DNA of 64,000 nucleotides from Schwartzia succinivorans DSM 10502. Lineage in GTDB: Bacteria; Bacillota; Negativicutes; Selenomonadales; Selenomonadaceae. The stretch's first letter is position 1; each line of letters begins with the position of its first letter. A program made the translations under genes and the position numbers. Shown piece by piece: positions 15,807-24,608 of the stretch. The notes below the pieces were generated by a model, which did no database searches, had not been told where the DNA came from, and was given only the letters and a program-made list of their open reading frames with translations. The stretch spans positions 18,769-82,768 of the forward strand of contig NZ_FQUG01000006.1 in NCBI RefSeq assembly GCF_900129225.1, given 5' to 3'.

Positions 15807-17612
15807 TCAGTTATTCCAGTAAAAATACCCCAGAGGATAGTACCCCATATTTTTTATGCCTTCCTTTTTAAGAGTACTCATCTGACGCTTCATGACATCA
15901 TCGGAAAGCCATTCCTTCCCGTGCCAGTCATAGGCCTGCACCTTTATTATCGTCTTATCTGAACCGCCCTTCGCTTTTACGATATCGGCGATTTTCTTCA
16001 GATACTCATAGGGCTTTTCTTCCTTGTCCATGAAGGGATACGCCATCACAACAGCGTAATCATACCGCTTCAGATAATCCTCATAGCTCTGGCCCAGCCA
16101 CTCCTCAGCGCCCGGGTAAAGCACAGCTCCCGCGTAGATGTCCCTCATGATGATGCCAAAAGGACGGACAGACCTGAAGGCATTGACCGCGCCCTCCGCG
16201 GCCTCGTCCAGAGCGTTGACCTTCCAGAGTATTTTCTCCCCTTTGTCAGCCTCGGAAAGCTCCTTCCCGTACCTCGAGAGGAAATCCTGCCGCGCAGGCT
16301 CCGACACATCCTCGTCCTGATTAAGATACAAATCATCCTGCAGGAGAATACCCTCCACCTGAGTATTCGCGGCCAAATCATAAAAAAGCCTGTTCACACG
16401 GGAGAGAGCCTCACGGTCAAAGGGACTTAATCGGTTGTACCAGCCCTTTTCCCCTGCCGACTGCACGGCGTTGCTGCCGTCAGCCCTTATAAGACTCTGA
16501 TAGTTCAGCACAGGAATCCACGCCAGCGTTGTTATTCCCTGCTGCTGGATACGTGTCACCACATCACTGAATATATCCGCCTCCACAGGAATCACGCTGT
16601 TCGCGAAATAAACCCTGTCAACATTCCCGTCCCCGTCGCCGTCGGCAAATGCCTGCACCGCCGCCACGTTTATATTATTGGAAAGAAGGCTGTCAACAAG
16701 ACTGCGGACATTGCGCTCGTACTGCGCCGGGTCCTCATCGTAGATATTGTCCAGATCCACCTGCGCCATGCGGAGATTTTTTGAATTCCACTCATCATGG
16801 TCCACGGTAAGAAGCCTTCCAATATCAGAATCCCTTTCCATGATGATGCGCCGCGCGTAAAGACGTGCATCATCTCCCTGTCCGTTTACCCCTCCATCAA
16901 GAAGGAATGTGGCCTCCATGCCCGACTCCACAGCCAGCATGACGGACTGCTTCGTGTATATGCCGTAGGGCCATACCATTGCCCTCGCCCTGTGACCGAG
17001 ATTTTCCGTGAAAAGCCTCTGAGCCTCAGCCATATCATTTGCGATACGCGACGTATAGGCTTCATCAGTCTCATAGGCATCATTCACATAAAGACGGCTC
17101 CCCGCGGCACCGTTTCGGCTGCCCTGAGGATTCACCGCCTTCTGCTTGTGCAGGGCGTGGCTGTGGGATACCACCGTCACCAGGCCGCTTTGCTCCATCT
17201 CCCGAAGCTCCTGCCATGAAGCAACCGCCCCCACATCGCTTGGATGCTCCTCGCCGTTGGTCCAGGAGCTGACTATGGCCAGCATCCCCGGCACCCTGTA
17301 TTTCCGCAGCAGAGGATAAACCTTCGTATAAAAGGAGCGGTAGCCGTCGTCAAAGGTTATCATGACACTCTTTTCCGGCAGGCTGATTTCCCCTTTTGTA
17401 TAGGCAATATACTCATCAAGGCTCACAAAGTGATACCCGTTATTCTTCATCCACTCAAGCTGCCCTTCAAACCGCGAGGCGGTAACGGAAAAAACATCAT
17501 TTTCCCTGTCCACCTCGTGATAACAAAGAACAACCACCTTCGCCTCCGCCATGCCCAATGGCATAAGGAAGCAGACCAGAAGGCACAGAAGTGCCGCTGT
17601 TTTTCTAAGCAT
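15807..17612 (-). CDS. pgaB: Poly-GlcNAc N-deacetylase
   Basis: A 601-residue secreted enzyme. After a signal peptide (residues 1-24, no lipobox cysteine seen) comes a polysaccharide-deacetylase domain: VVLCYHEVD, ITFDDGYRSFY with the catalytic/metal aspartates, and VVSHSHALHK with the metal histidines. The C-terminal half resembles the glycoside-hydrolase-like domain of PgaB (YDLAANTQVEGILLQDDLY, VMAYPFMD). The enzyme partly deacetylates poly-GlcNAc before export, which retains the polymer on the cell. It starts four bases after pgaA ends. Confidence 0.93.
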   Translation of the reverse strand: MLRKTAALLCLLVCFLMPLGMAEAKVVVLCYHEVDRENDVFSVTASRFEGQLEWMKNNGYHFVSLDEYIAYTKGEISLPEKSVMITFDDGYRSFYTKVYPLLRKYRVPGMLAIVSSWTNGEEHPSDVGAVASWQELREMEQSGLVTVVSHSHALHKQKAVNPQGSRNGAAGSRLYVNDAYETDEAYTSRIANDMAEAQRLFTENLGHRARAMVWPYGIYTKQSVMLAVESGMEATFLLDGGVNGQGDDARLYARRIIMERDSDIGRLLTVDHDEWNSKNLRMAQVDLDNIYDEDPAQYERNVRSLVDSLLSNNINVAAVQAFADGDGDGNVDRVYFANSVIPVEADIFSDVVTRIQQQGITTLAWIPVLNYQSLIRADGSNAVQSAGEKGWYNRLSPFDREALSRVNRLFYDLAANTQVEGILLQDDLYLNQDEDVSEPARQDFLSRYGKELSEADKGEKILWKVNALDEAAEGAVNAFRSVRPFGIIMRDIYAGAVLYPGAEEWLGQSYEDYLKRYDYAVVMAYPFMDKEEKPYEYLKKIADIVKAKGGSDKTIIKVQAYDWHGKEWLSDDVMKRQMSTLKKEGIKNMGYYPLGYFYWNN

Positions 17613-17616
17613 ACCG

Positions 17617-19545
17617 TTACCATCCCCAGTTATAGCTTATATCCAAAGCATATCCGCTTTTGCGGTGCTTTCTCTCATCATCGGATTCTTCCTTGTTGAA
17701 ATATCTCACCAATGTCACCCCGACAACAAGACTCTGATTATCCGCGAAGCCCTTTGTATACTCCAGCCTCATGCCGGGGGCAAAGCTCGTTTTCTCGTCG
17801 TTGTCACGGCTCCAGCCCAAACCAGTCGTCAATTCCCATGAGGTCTGTATCTTCGAGAAATCCCACTTACGGGCAAAGCCTACGCTGTAGTCGTCGCGGC
17901 GCCACGGAGAATCATAGGCCCTGTCCTCTGCATATTTTTCCTTGCTGTATTCGGCCCTCAGCTTATCCCTGAAATTGTGCCTTACCTGAAGAAGATATTC
18001 CACATCAGCGCTGTAGGAACGGAACTTGTTATCATCCGAAAGCCTTGCCCATTCATAGCTTCCCTCAACAGTGAGCCTCGGGGTAAGTATGTGGCTCAGT
18101 CTGACGCTCCTGTAGTTTTCGCTGACACCTTCCGCTACAGCAGCCGCGTGACGATGCATACGCCGCCCCACCTCAAGACTCAGCTTCGTCAAATCATTGA
18201 ACTCATATTCAAGCTCTGCCCTGAAACCATACTTCTTCCCGGTTCCGCTGTATCTCGTCAGCTCTCCGTAAACGCTTCCCCAGTCAAACTGTCTCCTGAG
18301 GCCCGAAGCACTCTGCCAGTACACAGCCTTCGTCTCGCCGTTTCTCAGCCAGAAACGGCTCACCTCGCGGCTTACATAGAAGTTGTTTCCCCAGTAGCTT
18401 TCATAGGCTGCCCCTGCGCTGCGCTCCCTGTTGTTATCATCATCAAGAGATTCCCTGTAGAACGTCTTCAGCTCATGCTGCGGATTTCTTTCGTATTCGC
18501 TCTTTACCGCCAGCGCGGCCGCGTCCCCTGCATCAGCCTCCAGCAGCTTCTTAAGCCCCCTGCGGCTGTCGGCAAGAAGCCCCTTATGGAGCCTGTTGGC
18601 ATACCTTCCCACCTCCGCGTCGTGAGCAATATCGGGATTGGAGCTTTTCTCAAGCCTCCTGAGGATTCCCTCCGCCTCATGATAAAAATTCCTGTCCCCC
18701 AGAAGCTCATCACGCCTGAAATTCAGAGCATCATTATCGTAGTCCTTCCCCACGTTCACCAACGCCAGCGCATAGCGCAGCTGATACTCCTCACGCTCAC
18801 TCTCCGTCGCGCCCAAAAGCCCGTAGAGCCTCCGCGCAAAACCGACACGTCCCTCGGAAAGGAACGCGTCTCCGTCCCCTGCGATGACATTGTTCAGCCG
18901 CTGACTGACATTCGCCATCTTCCCGTAGGCAGAAACAGCTTCCTTATAATGGCCGAGCCTCGCCAGCGCATAAGCATAGCCAAGCTGCACAAAGGGAACA
19001 TCCTCCGCCTTTTCCCGCGTCAGAATATGAAGATAAATATCCCTTGCCTTCTCATACCTCTTCTGCCTGAGATAAATATCCCCCGCGTTCTGAAGTCCGT
19101 AAACAGGCATGCTGCTCCAGTCCGTGACATACCTCTCGAACACCGCCATGGCTTCCTCAGGCTTGTTGTTAAAACGGAGAGCCATGAGATAATCGCTGAG
19201 CATGTACATGTCCATGCCCCTCCCCAGATAAGGCGCGAGAATAATCTCCGCACGGCTCGGCTCATTGCTGTTTATGTACATCGCCGCCCGCCGCGCGTCC
19301 ATTTCCTTTATAAAATCCCGGCTGCCGTTTCTCTCCGCTTCCTCACGGGCACGGCGGAAATAATTTTCCGCCTCCGCGTAATCCTGCCTTTTTATAGCCT
19401 CCTGCCCCAGCCTGTTCAAAGAATCCATATTCTGAAACGCTTCGCCGTTTTCATCATTCACAGCAGACGCGTACACAGGCATGCAGATACTCTCCACAAG
19501 CATAAGCCCTGCCAGCAAACTGATTTTATTCGTATAAGAACTCAT
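17617..19545 (-). CDS. pgaA: Poly-GlcNAc export porin
   Basis: A 642-residue outer-membrane protein. After a signal peptide (about residues 1-27) there is a TPR-rich periplasmic region (residues 40-270, e.g. LGQEAIKRQDYAEAENYFRR), then alternating strands typical of a beta-barrel from about residue 390. It ends in ...YNWGW with the terminal aromatic expected for barrel assembly. PgaA passes the partly deacetylated polymer across the outer membrane. It is shorter than E. coli PgaA (about 800 residues), mainly in the TPR part. It is first in the operon and demonstrates that this organism has an outer membrane. Confidence 0.92.
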   Translation of the reverse strand: MSSYTNKISLLAGLMLVESICMPVYASAVNDENGEAFQNMDSLNRLGQEAIKRQDYAEAENYFRRAREEAERNGSRDFIKEMDARRAAMYINSNEPSRAEIILAPYLGRGMDMYMLSDYLMALRFNNKPEEAMAVFERYVTDWSSMPVYGLQNAGDIYLRQKRYEKARDIYLHILTREKAEDVPFVQLGYAYALARLGHYKEAVSAYGKMANVSQRLNNVIAGDGDAFLSEGRVGFARRLYGLLGATESEREEYQLRYALALVNVGKDYDNDALNFRRDELLGDRNFYHEAEGILRRLEKSSNPDIAHDAEVGRYANRLHKGLLADSRRGLKKLLEADAGDAAALAVKSEYERNPQHELKTFYRESLDDDNNRERSAGAAYESYWGNNFYVSREVSRFWLRNGETKAVYWQSASGLRRQFDWGSVYGELTRYSGTGKKYGFRAELEYEFNDLTKLSLEVGRRMHRHAAAVAEGVSENYRSVRLSHILTPRLTVEGSYEWARLSDDNKFRSYSADVEYLLQVRHNFRDKLRAEYSKEKYAEDRAYDSPWRRDDYSVGFARKWDFSKIQTSWELTTGLGWSRDNDEKTSFAPGMRLEYTKGFADNQSLVVGVTLVRYFNKEESDDERKHRKSGYALDISYNWGW

Positions 19546-19722
19546 TTCAATCCTTCCTTAATATACATGCATTGATACAAAAAGTAATTATAGCACAATA
19601 AACTTTATAATCAAAATCAATGCAATTTCGTATGAAATTTCCGAAAATTAAAAAAAGTTTTTTCGCCCCGTTGTTTTTTCCCTCCCTCACGGCATGTATG
19701 TGAGTGAAAGGAGGTGATGAAC

Positions 19723-19950
19723 ATGGCAGTTAAGAAAGAGGCACTTTCCACGAAGCTCATTCTGAAGCTCCAGAAAGGCACCAACGAAAACGGGCAGCCG
19801 GTATATGCCCAGCGTTCCATCGGAAACATCAACCCGGCAGTCTCTGACGACGACTTCTCCGCCATCGGCGAAGGCATCGGAAGCCTGCAGACACTTCCTG
19901 TAGACTCCGTCAACCGTCAGGACCAGGCAGCACTCGTTAACGAAGGCTGA
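19723..19950 (+). CDS. DUF1659 family protein
   Basis: A 75-residue protein with LSTKLILKLQKGTNENGQPV, RSIGNINPAVSDDD and ALVNEG, matching the DUF1659 family of small Firmicute proteins. The start is the ATG at 19723, with AAGGAGGTGA seven bases before it; two further in-frame starts lie just upstream, within the ribosome site. It is first of a four-gene group (DUF1659, DUF2922, YvrJ-like, amidase). In many Firmicutes these small genes travel together; their function is not known. Confidence 0.88.
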   Translation: MAVKKEALSTKLILKLQKGTNENGQPVYAQRSIGNINPAVSDDDFSAIGEGIGSLQTLPVDSVNRQDQAALVNEG

Positions 19951-19986
19951 TGAACGGACCAAAACTAAAGAAAGGAGGAAAAGACC

Positions 19987-20199
19987 ATGACTGACACGCT
20001 TAAAATGACCTTCAACCTCGAAGACGGAAAAACAACCAGCATCTCGCTGGCATCTCCCAAAGAGAGCATCACCGCGGAGGAAGTAAAGCCTGTGATGGAA
20101 AACATCATCACGAAGGAAGCAATCCTTGTCAAAGGCCAGAAAGCCGTAAGCATCAAGGACGCCGTCGTACGAACAGTCGAAGAGCACAAACTCTTCTAA
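19987..20199 (+). CDS. DUF2922 family protein
   Basis: A 70-residue protein with LKMTFNLEDGKTTSISLASP and ITAEEVKPVMENIITKEAI, matching DUF2922. It is preceded by AAAGGAGG and lies 36 bases after the DUF1659 gene, its usual partner. A terminator-like hairpin at 20204-20233 directly follows, so only part of the transcripts may continue into the next genes. Function unknown. Confidence 0.88.
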   Translation: MTDTLKMTFNLEDGKTTSISLASPKESITAEEVKPVMENIITKEAILVKGQKAVSIKDAVVRTVEEHKLF

Positions 20200-20203
20200 C
20201 CCC

Positions 20204-20233
20204 AATGCCCGAGGATAAGCCCTCGGGCATTTT
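20204..20233 (+). terminator. Hairpin terminator between DUF2922 and YvrJ-like genes
   Basis: AATGCCCGAGG and CCCTCGGGCATT form a strong stem followed by TTCAATT. The T run is short, so partial read-through is likely. Confidence 0.7.
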
Positions 20234-20255
20234 CAATTGAAAGGAGAAATCAAAA

Positions 20256-20426
20256 ATGCAGATAGCACGACTTCACATAGTTGACCTCTGTGTCGTACTC
20301 ACCCTCGGCATATCCCTTTTCGCCTCCATATGGGTAGAAAACTCAGAGCTCTCAACAAGCATCACCAGCGGCCTTCTGGGCTACCTGGGAGGAGTAAAGC
20401 TCGCGGCCCAGCAGGGAATCCGCTAA
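20256..20426 (+). CDS. YvrJ-like small membrane protein
   Basis: A 56-residue protein starting MQIARLHIVDLCVVLTLGIS, with one hydrophobic helix (about residues 8-26) and a glycine-rich second segment. It has a good ribosome site (AAAGGAG) and sits exactly where YvrJ-family genes occur next to DUF1659/DUF2922 genes. YvrJ proteins are single-pass membrane proteins of unknown role. Assignment to the family is by size and context more than by sequence. Confidence 0.6.
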   Translation: MQIARLHIVDLCVVLTLGISLFASIWVENSELSTSITSGLLGYLGGVKLAAQQGIR

Positions 20427-20441
20427 GGAAAGGAGAACAAA

Positions 20442-20936
20442 ATGCGGAAGCTCATGATAAACGAAACCTTCCTCGACACAGAAGCAGACAGCTACATGAC
20501 GAGAAGAGAAACAAACGCCGTAGTAATCCACCACACAGGCACCCTGGAGGATGCCGACGTATCCGCCGATGAAATCGACTGCACCCATAAAGGCCTGGGC
20601 TGGACCGGAATCGGCTACCACTACGTAATACGAAAGGACGGAACAATAGAAAGAGGCCGCCCCCACAGCGCCATAGGAGCCCACGCCTACGGACGGAACT
20701 CCGACACCATAGGCATAGCCCTCAGCGGAAACTTCGAACTCACCGAGCCCACACCTCAGCAGATCGAAAGCACCGCCCTCCTCACAGCGCACCTCACATA
20801 CCGCTATGAAATCCCCATAGACGCAACCCACATCCTCGGGCACAGGGACATCAACGCCACAGCCTGCCCCGGCAGGAACCTGGGCCGCATGCTGCCAACC
20901 ATCATAGGAAAAGCAATATGGTATCAGGAGCACTAA
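20442..20936 (+). CDS. N-acetylmuramoyl-L-alanine amidase (amidase_2 type)
   Basis: A 164-residue zinc amidase of the T7-lysozyme/PGRP fold that cleaves the bond between N-acetylmuramic acid and L-alanine in peptidoglycan. Zinc ligands are visible in AVVIHHTG and in HILGHRDINATACPGRNL (His and Cys). No signal peptide is seen, so it behaves like a phage- or bacteriocin-type lysin needing another export route. It ends the DUF1659-DUF2922-YvrJ group, and a strong terminator follows at 20946. Confidence 0.92.
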   Translation: MRKLMINETFLDTEADSYMTRRETNAVVIHHTGTLEDADVSADEIDCTHKGLGWTGIGYHYVIRKDGTIERGRPHSAIGAHAYGRNSDTIGIALSGNFELTEPTPQQIESTALLTAHLTYRYEIPIDATHILGHRDINATACPGRNLGRMLPTIIGKAIWYQEH

Positions 20937-20945
20937 CGCACTAAA

Positions 20946-20985
20946 AACCCCCATAGGTCAGAAAACACCCTGGCCTATGGGGGTT
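20946..20985 (+). terminator. Terminator after the amidase gene
   Basis: AACCCCCATAGG pairs perfectly with CCTATGGGGGTT, followed by AATTTTAT. Confidence 0.9.
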
Positions 20986-21077
20986 AATTTTATGCAAACC
21001 AACAGTTCTAACGTGCCAAAATTTTATCCATTTTACAGCATTTTAGCGAGCTTTTGATAATATATTATCCATATATT

Positions 21078-21386
21078 TCAAAACATTATGAACTTCATAG
21101 CGGAAAAATCACCTGATGAAAGTATCCCCAACAATCTGCACGCAGGGCCTGTAGGATGAGTGGTCCCTCTTTCCCACGCTTCAACGGTTTTACATGAAAC
21201 TCCCATACAGTCAGCAAATGTTTTTTGAGTCATTCCGACCTTTTTCCGAATACCCTTTATTTCATGATTAGACAACCTTTTTACAGGTTCGATTTTATAG
21301 GTTGTAACCTTAGCTGAGCCTTTGCCCTTCTCATAATCAATGGCTTCCTGAAGTCCTTGGCGCAAATCATCAAATAACGCTCCCAT
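21078..21386 (-). CDS. HigA-like XRE antitoxin/regulator
   Basis: A 102-residue protein with a C-terminal XRE helix-turn-helix: EIKGIRKKVGMTQKTFADCM, then GVSCKTVEAWERGTTHPTGP and ACRLLGIL. This is the COG2944 type found as the antitoxin of HigB/RelE-like pairs. The gene immediately upstream on the same strand is only a fragment of the toxin (21389-21507), so the antitoxin is now orphaned. Confidence 0.85.
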   Translation of the reverse strand: MGALFDDLRQGLQEAIDYEKGKGSAKVTTYKIEPVKRLSNHEIKGIRKKVGMTQKTFADCMGVSCKTVEAWERGTTHPTGPACRLLGILSSGDFSAMKFIMF

Positions 21387-21388
21387 AT

Positions 21389-21507
21389 TTATCGCCCCCT
21401 GTTTTTCGCAGCTTCCTCTTTAAGCATCTTAACAAGCTTTTTAAGAACACTCTTCTCAGCAGCAGATAGATTTTCCTGCTCTTTCTTGGTAAACGCCGTA
21501 ATCAAAC
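21389..21507 (-). pseudogene. C-terminal remnant of a HigB/RelE-type toxin
   Basis: The frame LITAFTKKEQENLSAAEKSV...KNRGR, just ahead of the HigA-like gene, matches the end of HigB-type toxins, where 'ltaYtKneqenLs..e...lkklv' is typical. The toxin's N-terminal two thirds are missing; upstream lies a promoter-like TTGACA with GATACAAT. Possibly only the last 37-39 residues can be made. The truncation is clear from the length, since a whole toxin has about 100-110 residues. Confidence 0.65.
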
Positions 21508-21669
21508 TACATTGTATCCCCTATAAAATAGGGTGTCAATTATCAAACAATTACCTCTTCAAAAGCAAACCCGTGCCGACTCAGCCCCTACTCGTCCTTT
21601 GTCCACGGCACCTCCCTCCGCTAAAGTATAACCAGCGCGAATACAGAGGAACCGGTTCCTCACCACAAG

Positions 21670-22233
21670 GTGAGGAAATTGACAAACGAAGAACAGCTTA
21701 TAGACCTGGCAAAAAAAGGAGACAAAAACGCCATGACAGAACTCTACCTCGGCTACGAAGGACTCATAATAAAGGCCGCGCATCAGACGCACCTTTTCAC
21801 CATCGAAGAAGAAGCCGTATGCGCCGCGAAGGAAAGCTTCATAAACGCGGTACTGAACTTTGACAGCACCCTCGGCATACACTTTCCTGCCTACGCAAAA
21901 GCAAAAATCTACGGAGACCTGCGGACACTTTTCAAACAATACCAAAGACAGTGGAACAGAGAAGTATACCCCGCTGAAACGAATGATGAAATATCCTTCT
22001 GGGACACGGTCGAGGACACAGGAACAAGACCTGATAACTTCGCCGACGAAAACACCTTTGAAGAAATAATAAAAGCACTTCCGCCAAGGCAGCAGACACT
22101 TCTGAGGCTCATGTACCAAAAAGAATGCACACAAAAAAAGGCCGCCGCCCTGATGGGGATAACCCCACAGGCAGCAGCCGCCATAAAAAAACGTGCCATT
22201 GCTTCGCTCCGCACGAAACTATTGAGAGGATGA
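21670..22233 (+). CDS. Small sigma-70 family RNA polymerase sigma factor
   Basis: A 187-residue sigma factor with a region 2-like part (NAMTELYLGYEGLIIKAAHQ, FDSTLGIHFPAYAKAKIYGD) and a region 4 helix-turn-helix (LPPRQQTLLRLMYQKECTQKKAAALMGITPQ). The start is uncertain: GTG at 21670 or, with a better ribosome site (AAGGTGAGG), TTG at 21679. It resembles the phage-like/SigO-like small sigma factors often found near YvrJ-type genes in Firmicutes. It converges with the ComK-like gene; its target promoters are unknown. Confidence 0.82.
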   Translation: MRKLTNEEQLIDLAKKGDKNAMTELYLGYEGLIIKAAHQTHLFTIEEEAVCAAKESFINAVLNFDSTLGIHFPAYAKAKIYGDLRTLFKQYQRQWNREVYPAETNDEISFWDTVEDTGTRPDNFADENTFEEIIKALPPRQQTLLRLMYQKECTQKKAAALMGITPQAAAAIKKRAIASLRTKLLRG

Positions 22234-22258
22234 AATGCGCGGAATAATCACATACCCG

Positions 22259-22759
22259 TTACCGAACTGCGCCGACCATTTTCAGACGGCGCAGAATTTT
22301 TTCGTCCAAAATTTCCAAAAGCTCCCTGCATATACTGAACGCCCTGTCCAGATGCTCCTGCGTAGTCTCAGGCTTCCAGAGAGACCTCAGCTTATGCCCT
22401 CCCGCAGTCAGAAGCAGCGTTCCCTCGTCCTCCTTCAACCTGACACCGGCAGCAGCATTTACACACCCCATGATAGCATCCCCGGCCACCCTCGGATGTC
22501 TCGCCCTGTACGGCATCAGCACAAGCTCCTCATCCAAAGGCAGAGGATTGTTCAGCCTCTTATGCGTATGCTCCGCAGACCACTCCCTGAGCCGACATAT
22601 ATCCCTGCATGAACGGTACGCAAGAAACTTCAGCACAGTCTTCAGAGTCACATCAATGACATAGTCGCTCCCATCTCTGAGATACACATGCGTCGCATCA
22701 CCCTTCTCAGTGTACTCAGGCACTAAAGCATCAATTTCACGGTTTTTTGGAAAATCCAT
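22259..22759 (-). CDS. ComK-like protein
   Basis: A 166-residue protein with the layout of the competence transcription factor ComK. A segment KFLAYRSCRDICRLREWSAE parallels ComK's RSCRffG...GR region, then ELVLMPYRARHPRVAGDAIM parallels the fPT.S.....WI stretch, then LLLTAGGHKLRSL parallels the f.nG..l.l strand. ComK binds AT-boxes and activates DNA-uptake genes in Bacilli; distant members exist in other Firmicutes. Similarity is judged by eye and is moderate. It converges with the sigma-factor gene, 25 bases apart. Confidence 0.5.
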   Translation of the reverse strand: MDFPKNREIDALVPEYTEKGDATHVYLRDGSDYVIDVTLKTVLKFLAYRSCRDICRLREWSAEHTHKRLNNPLPLDEELVLMPYRARHPRVAGDAIMGCVNAAAGVRLKEDEGTLLLTAGGHKLRSLWKPETTQEHLDRAFSICRELLEILDEKILRRLKMVGAVR

Positions 22760-23267
22760 TTCCCATCCTCCTGTTTGCAGAACTTCTGTTCCTTTTTAAT
22801 TTACTTTTATTTTATCACCGTGAAACAAAAAATCAATAGATGAATCAATTTATTTAAGGTTCAATTAGACTTTTTTTTCAAACATTAAATTTTCAGTATT
22901 AATTTATGCAAATTTTTCTGCATCTAACCCGATTTCAAATCTCCTGCTACGCGATATTCCACTCCAGCTTTTCCTGCTCCGTAATATGCCTGTAAAACGC
23001 ACCACACAATCAAAATTATAACTACCGCATCGTAACAGGAGCTTACAGAGAAGGCAACGCATTATCTTCCGAGATCAAAAGTTCAACGTATTAACCATAA
23101 AAATGTAGAAATTTTGTTAATACCATTGATTTTAGAATATACGTTTTATATAATAGCATATAAAGAATTAGTGTTCGCTTTGGGGGGTAAAATTTATTAC
23201 TGCCTGGACTTTTATTTTTTTTGATATTATACTATAGTTATGAACTGTGGTGAAAGGAGCTAACGTT
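22760..23267. other. AT-rich intergenic region
   Basis: About 500 bases marking the left border of the AT-rich island. I see promoter-like TATACT/TATAGT sequences just ahead of the methyltransferase gene, but no gene, strong hairpin or repeat. No tRNA is present to serve as an attachment site. Confidence 0.5.
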
Positions 23268-24569
23268 ATGTATTATGCCATAGATTTATTTTGTGGTGCT
23301 GGTGGATGTTCTGAAGGATTATTACAGGCTGGATTTAATATCTTATTTAGTTCTGATATTAGTCCAATGGTTGAAGAAACATATAAAAACAGACATAAAC
23401 AGCTTGGCTTAATACAAGGAGAGAATACTTGGTTCCAACGTGCGGATATAAGAAATCTAACTGGGAAAATCATAAAGAAATATATTTCTTCATTAAAGAT
23501 AATGAAAGGCAAGGATATTCCAGATATAGATTTAATTATTGGCGGTCCTAGTTGTCAAGGTTTTTCAAGAGCAGGCCGCCGAGACAAGTCTGATCCCAGA
23601 AATTTATTATTTGGCGAATATGTACGTGTAATAAGTGAGATAAAACCTAAATATATTGTTTTGGAAAATGTTGAAGGTTTTATGGATATGCAGTTTATTG
23701 GATATAAAGGAATTACAGGTATAGAATATCCAGATGGAACTGTTACTCCAGACATTCTCAGACGTGAACTTAAAGAGATAGGATATAATACCTTAGAACC
23801 TAGAATACTAAACGCCGCTGACTATGGTGTTCCTCAAAGAAGAAATCGGGTAATATTCATAGGCTATAGAAAAGATATGCAAGAACCTGAGTATCCAGAG
23901 CCTACAACACCCAATAATCATATATCCTTAAAACAAGCTATAGGAGATTTGATTACTAACAGAGCAGATGATGTAACTTTATCACAATATCAAAAAGAAA
24001 GCCGTATAGGCCGAACCCCAGCAGTAAATGGGCAGCCAATTGCAGCTAAAAAAATTGTAAATACTGAGCTATCTAAAATTACTGAAATAGTTGAAGAAAG
24101 ATTTAGTTTATTTATGCCTGGTGAAACGGGTACACTATTAAAAAGACGCGTTTTAGAAAAAGGTATTGATATAAGCCAAAAACCTGCTCTAATTAAGCTA
24201 TGTTCTGACAAGTTAGGATTAACTACGGATGAAGTAGTAAAAACCTTTAAAAAAGCAGAAGCTACTCCTGAACAAGTAGAAGTTTTATTAACCAAAAAAA
24301 ATATTAGACAGCGTTTTAGTGAAGATTTACCATCGGCGACAGTAGTAAGTATAGCTGATGATTATATTAGTCCTTGGGAAGATAGAACTTTTAGTGTAAG
24401 AGAACTTGCTAGATTACAGTCTTTTGATGATTCTTTTGTTTTCTGTGGTAAGCGTACAACTGGAGGATTAAAACGACGAGTTGAAGTTCCTCAATTTACA
24501 CAAGTTGGTAATGCTGTACCACCGTTATTAGCAAAGGCAGTTGCGGAAAAAATCATAGAAGTATTGTAA
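23268..24569 (+). CDS. DNA (cytosine-5) methyltransferase
   Basis: A 433-residue C5-cytosine methyltransferase. Motif I (DLFCGAGGCSEGLLQAGF), motif IV with the catalytic cysteine (GGPSCQGFSRAG), motif VI (VLENVEGF), motif VIII (AADYGVPQRRNRVIFIG) and motifs IX/X (REL.RLQSF, QVGNAVPP) are all visible. It transfers a methyl group from S-adenosylmethionine to cytosine in the site recognised by its partner nuclease. The start is set at the ATG at 23268 behind AAAGGAG. Its codon use is far more AT-rich than the pga or origin genes, a sign of transfer. It converges on the restriction gene. Confidence 0.95.
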   Translation: MYYAIDLFCGAGGCSEGLLQAGFNILFSSDISPMVEETYKNRHKQLGLIQGENTWFQRADIRNLTGKIIKKYISSLKIMKGKDIPDIDLIIGGPSCQGFSRAGRRDKSDPRNLLFGEYVRVISEIKPKYIVLENVEGFMDMQFIGYKGITGIEYPDGTVTPDILRRELKEIGYNTLEPRILNAADYGVPQRRNRVIFIGYRKDMQEPEYPEPTTPNNHISLKQAIGDLITNRADDVTLSQYQKESRIGRTPAVNGQPIAAKKIVNTELSKITEIVEERFSLFMPGETGTLLKRRVLEKGIDISQKPALIKLCSDKLGLTTDEVVKTFKKAEATPEQVEVLLTKKNIRQRFSEDLPSATVVSIADDYISPWEDRTFSVRELARLQSFDDSFVFCGKRTTGGLKRRVEVPQFTQVGNAVPPLLAKAVAEKIIEVL

Positions 24570-24573
24570 TATA

Positions 24574-24605
24574 AATAGGCTACTTCAAATTGAAGTAGCC
24601 TATTT
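24574..24605. terminator. Perfect-palindrome terminator between methyltransferase and restriction genes
   Basis: AAATAGGCTACTTCAA is followed directly by its reverse complement, giving a 16-bp perfect stem, with T runs on both strands. It serves both convergent genes. Confidence 0.9.
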
Positions 24606-24608
24606 ATA

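Noticed and set aside
17977..19575. A 532-codon plus-strand frame opposite pgaA
   Set aside because: It lies wholly antisense to a clear pgaA gene, has a composition rich in Arg/His/Pro/Ile typical of antisense frames, and no start signal.
22760..23267. Possible integration site at the left border of the AT-rich island
   Set aside because: No tRNA end, integrase gene or matching direct repeat was found, so an attachment site cannot be supported.
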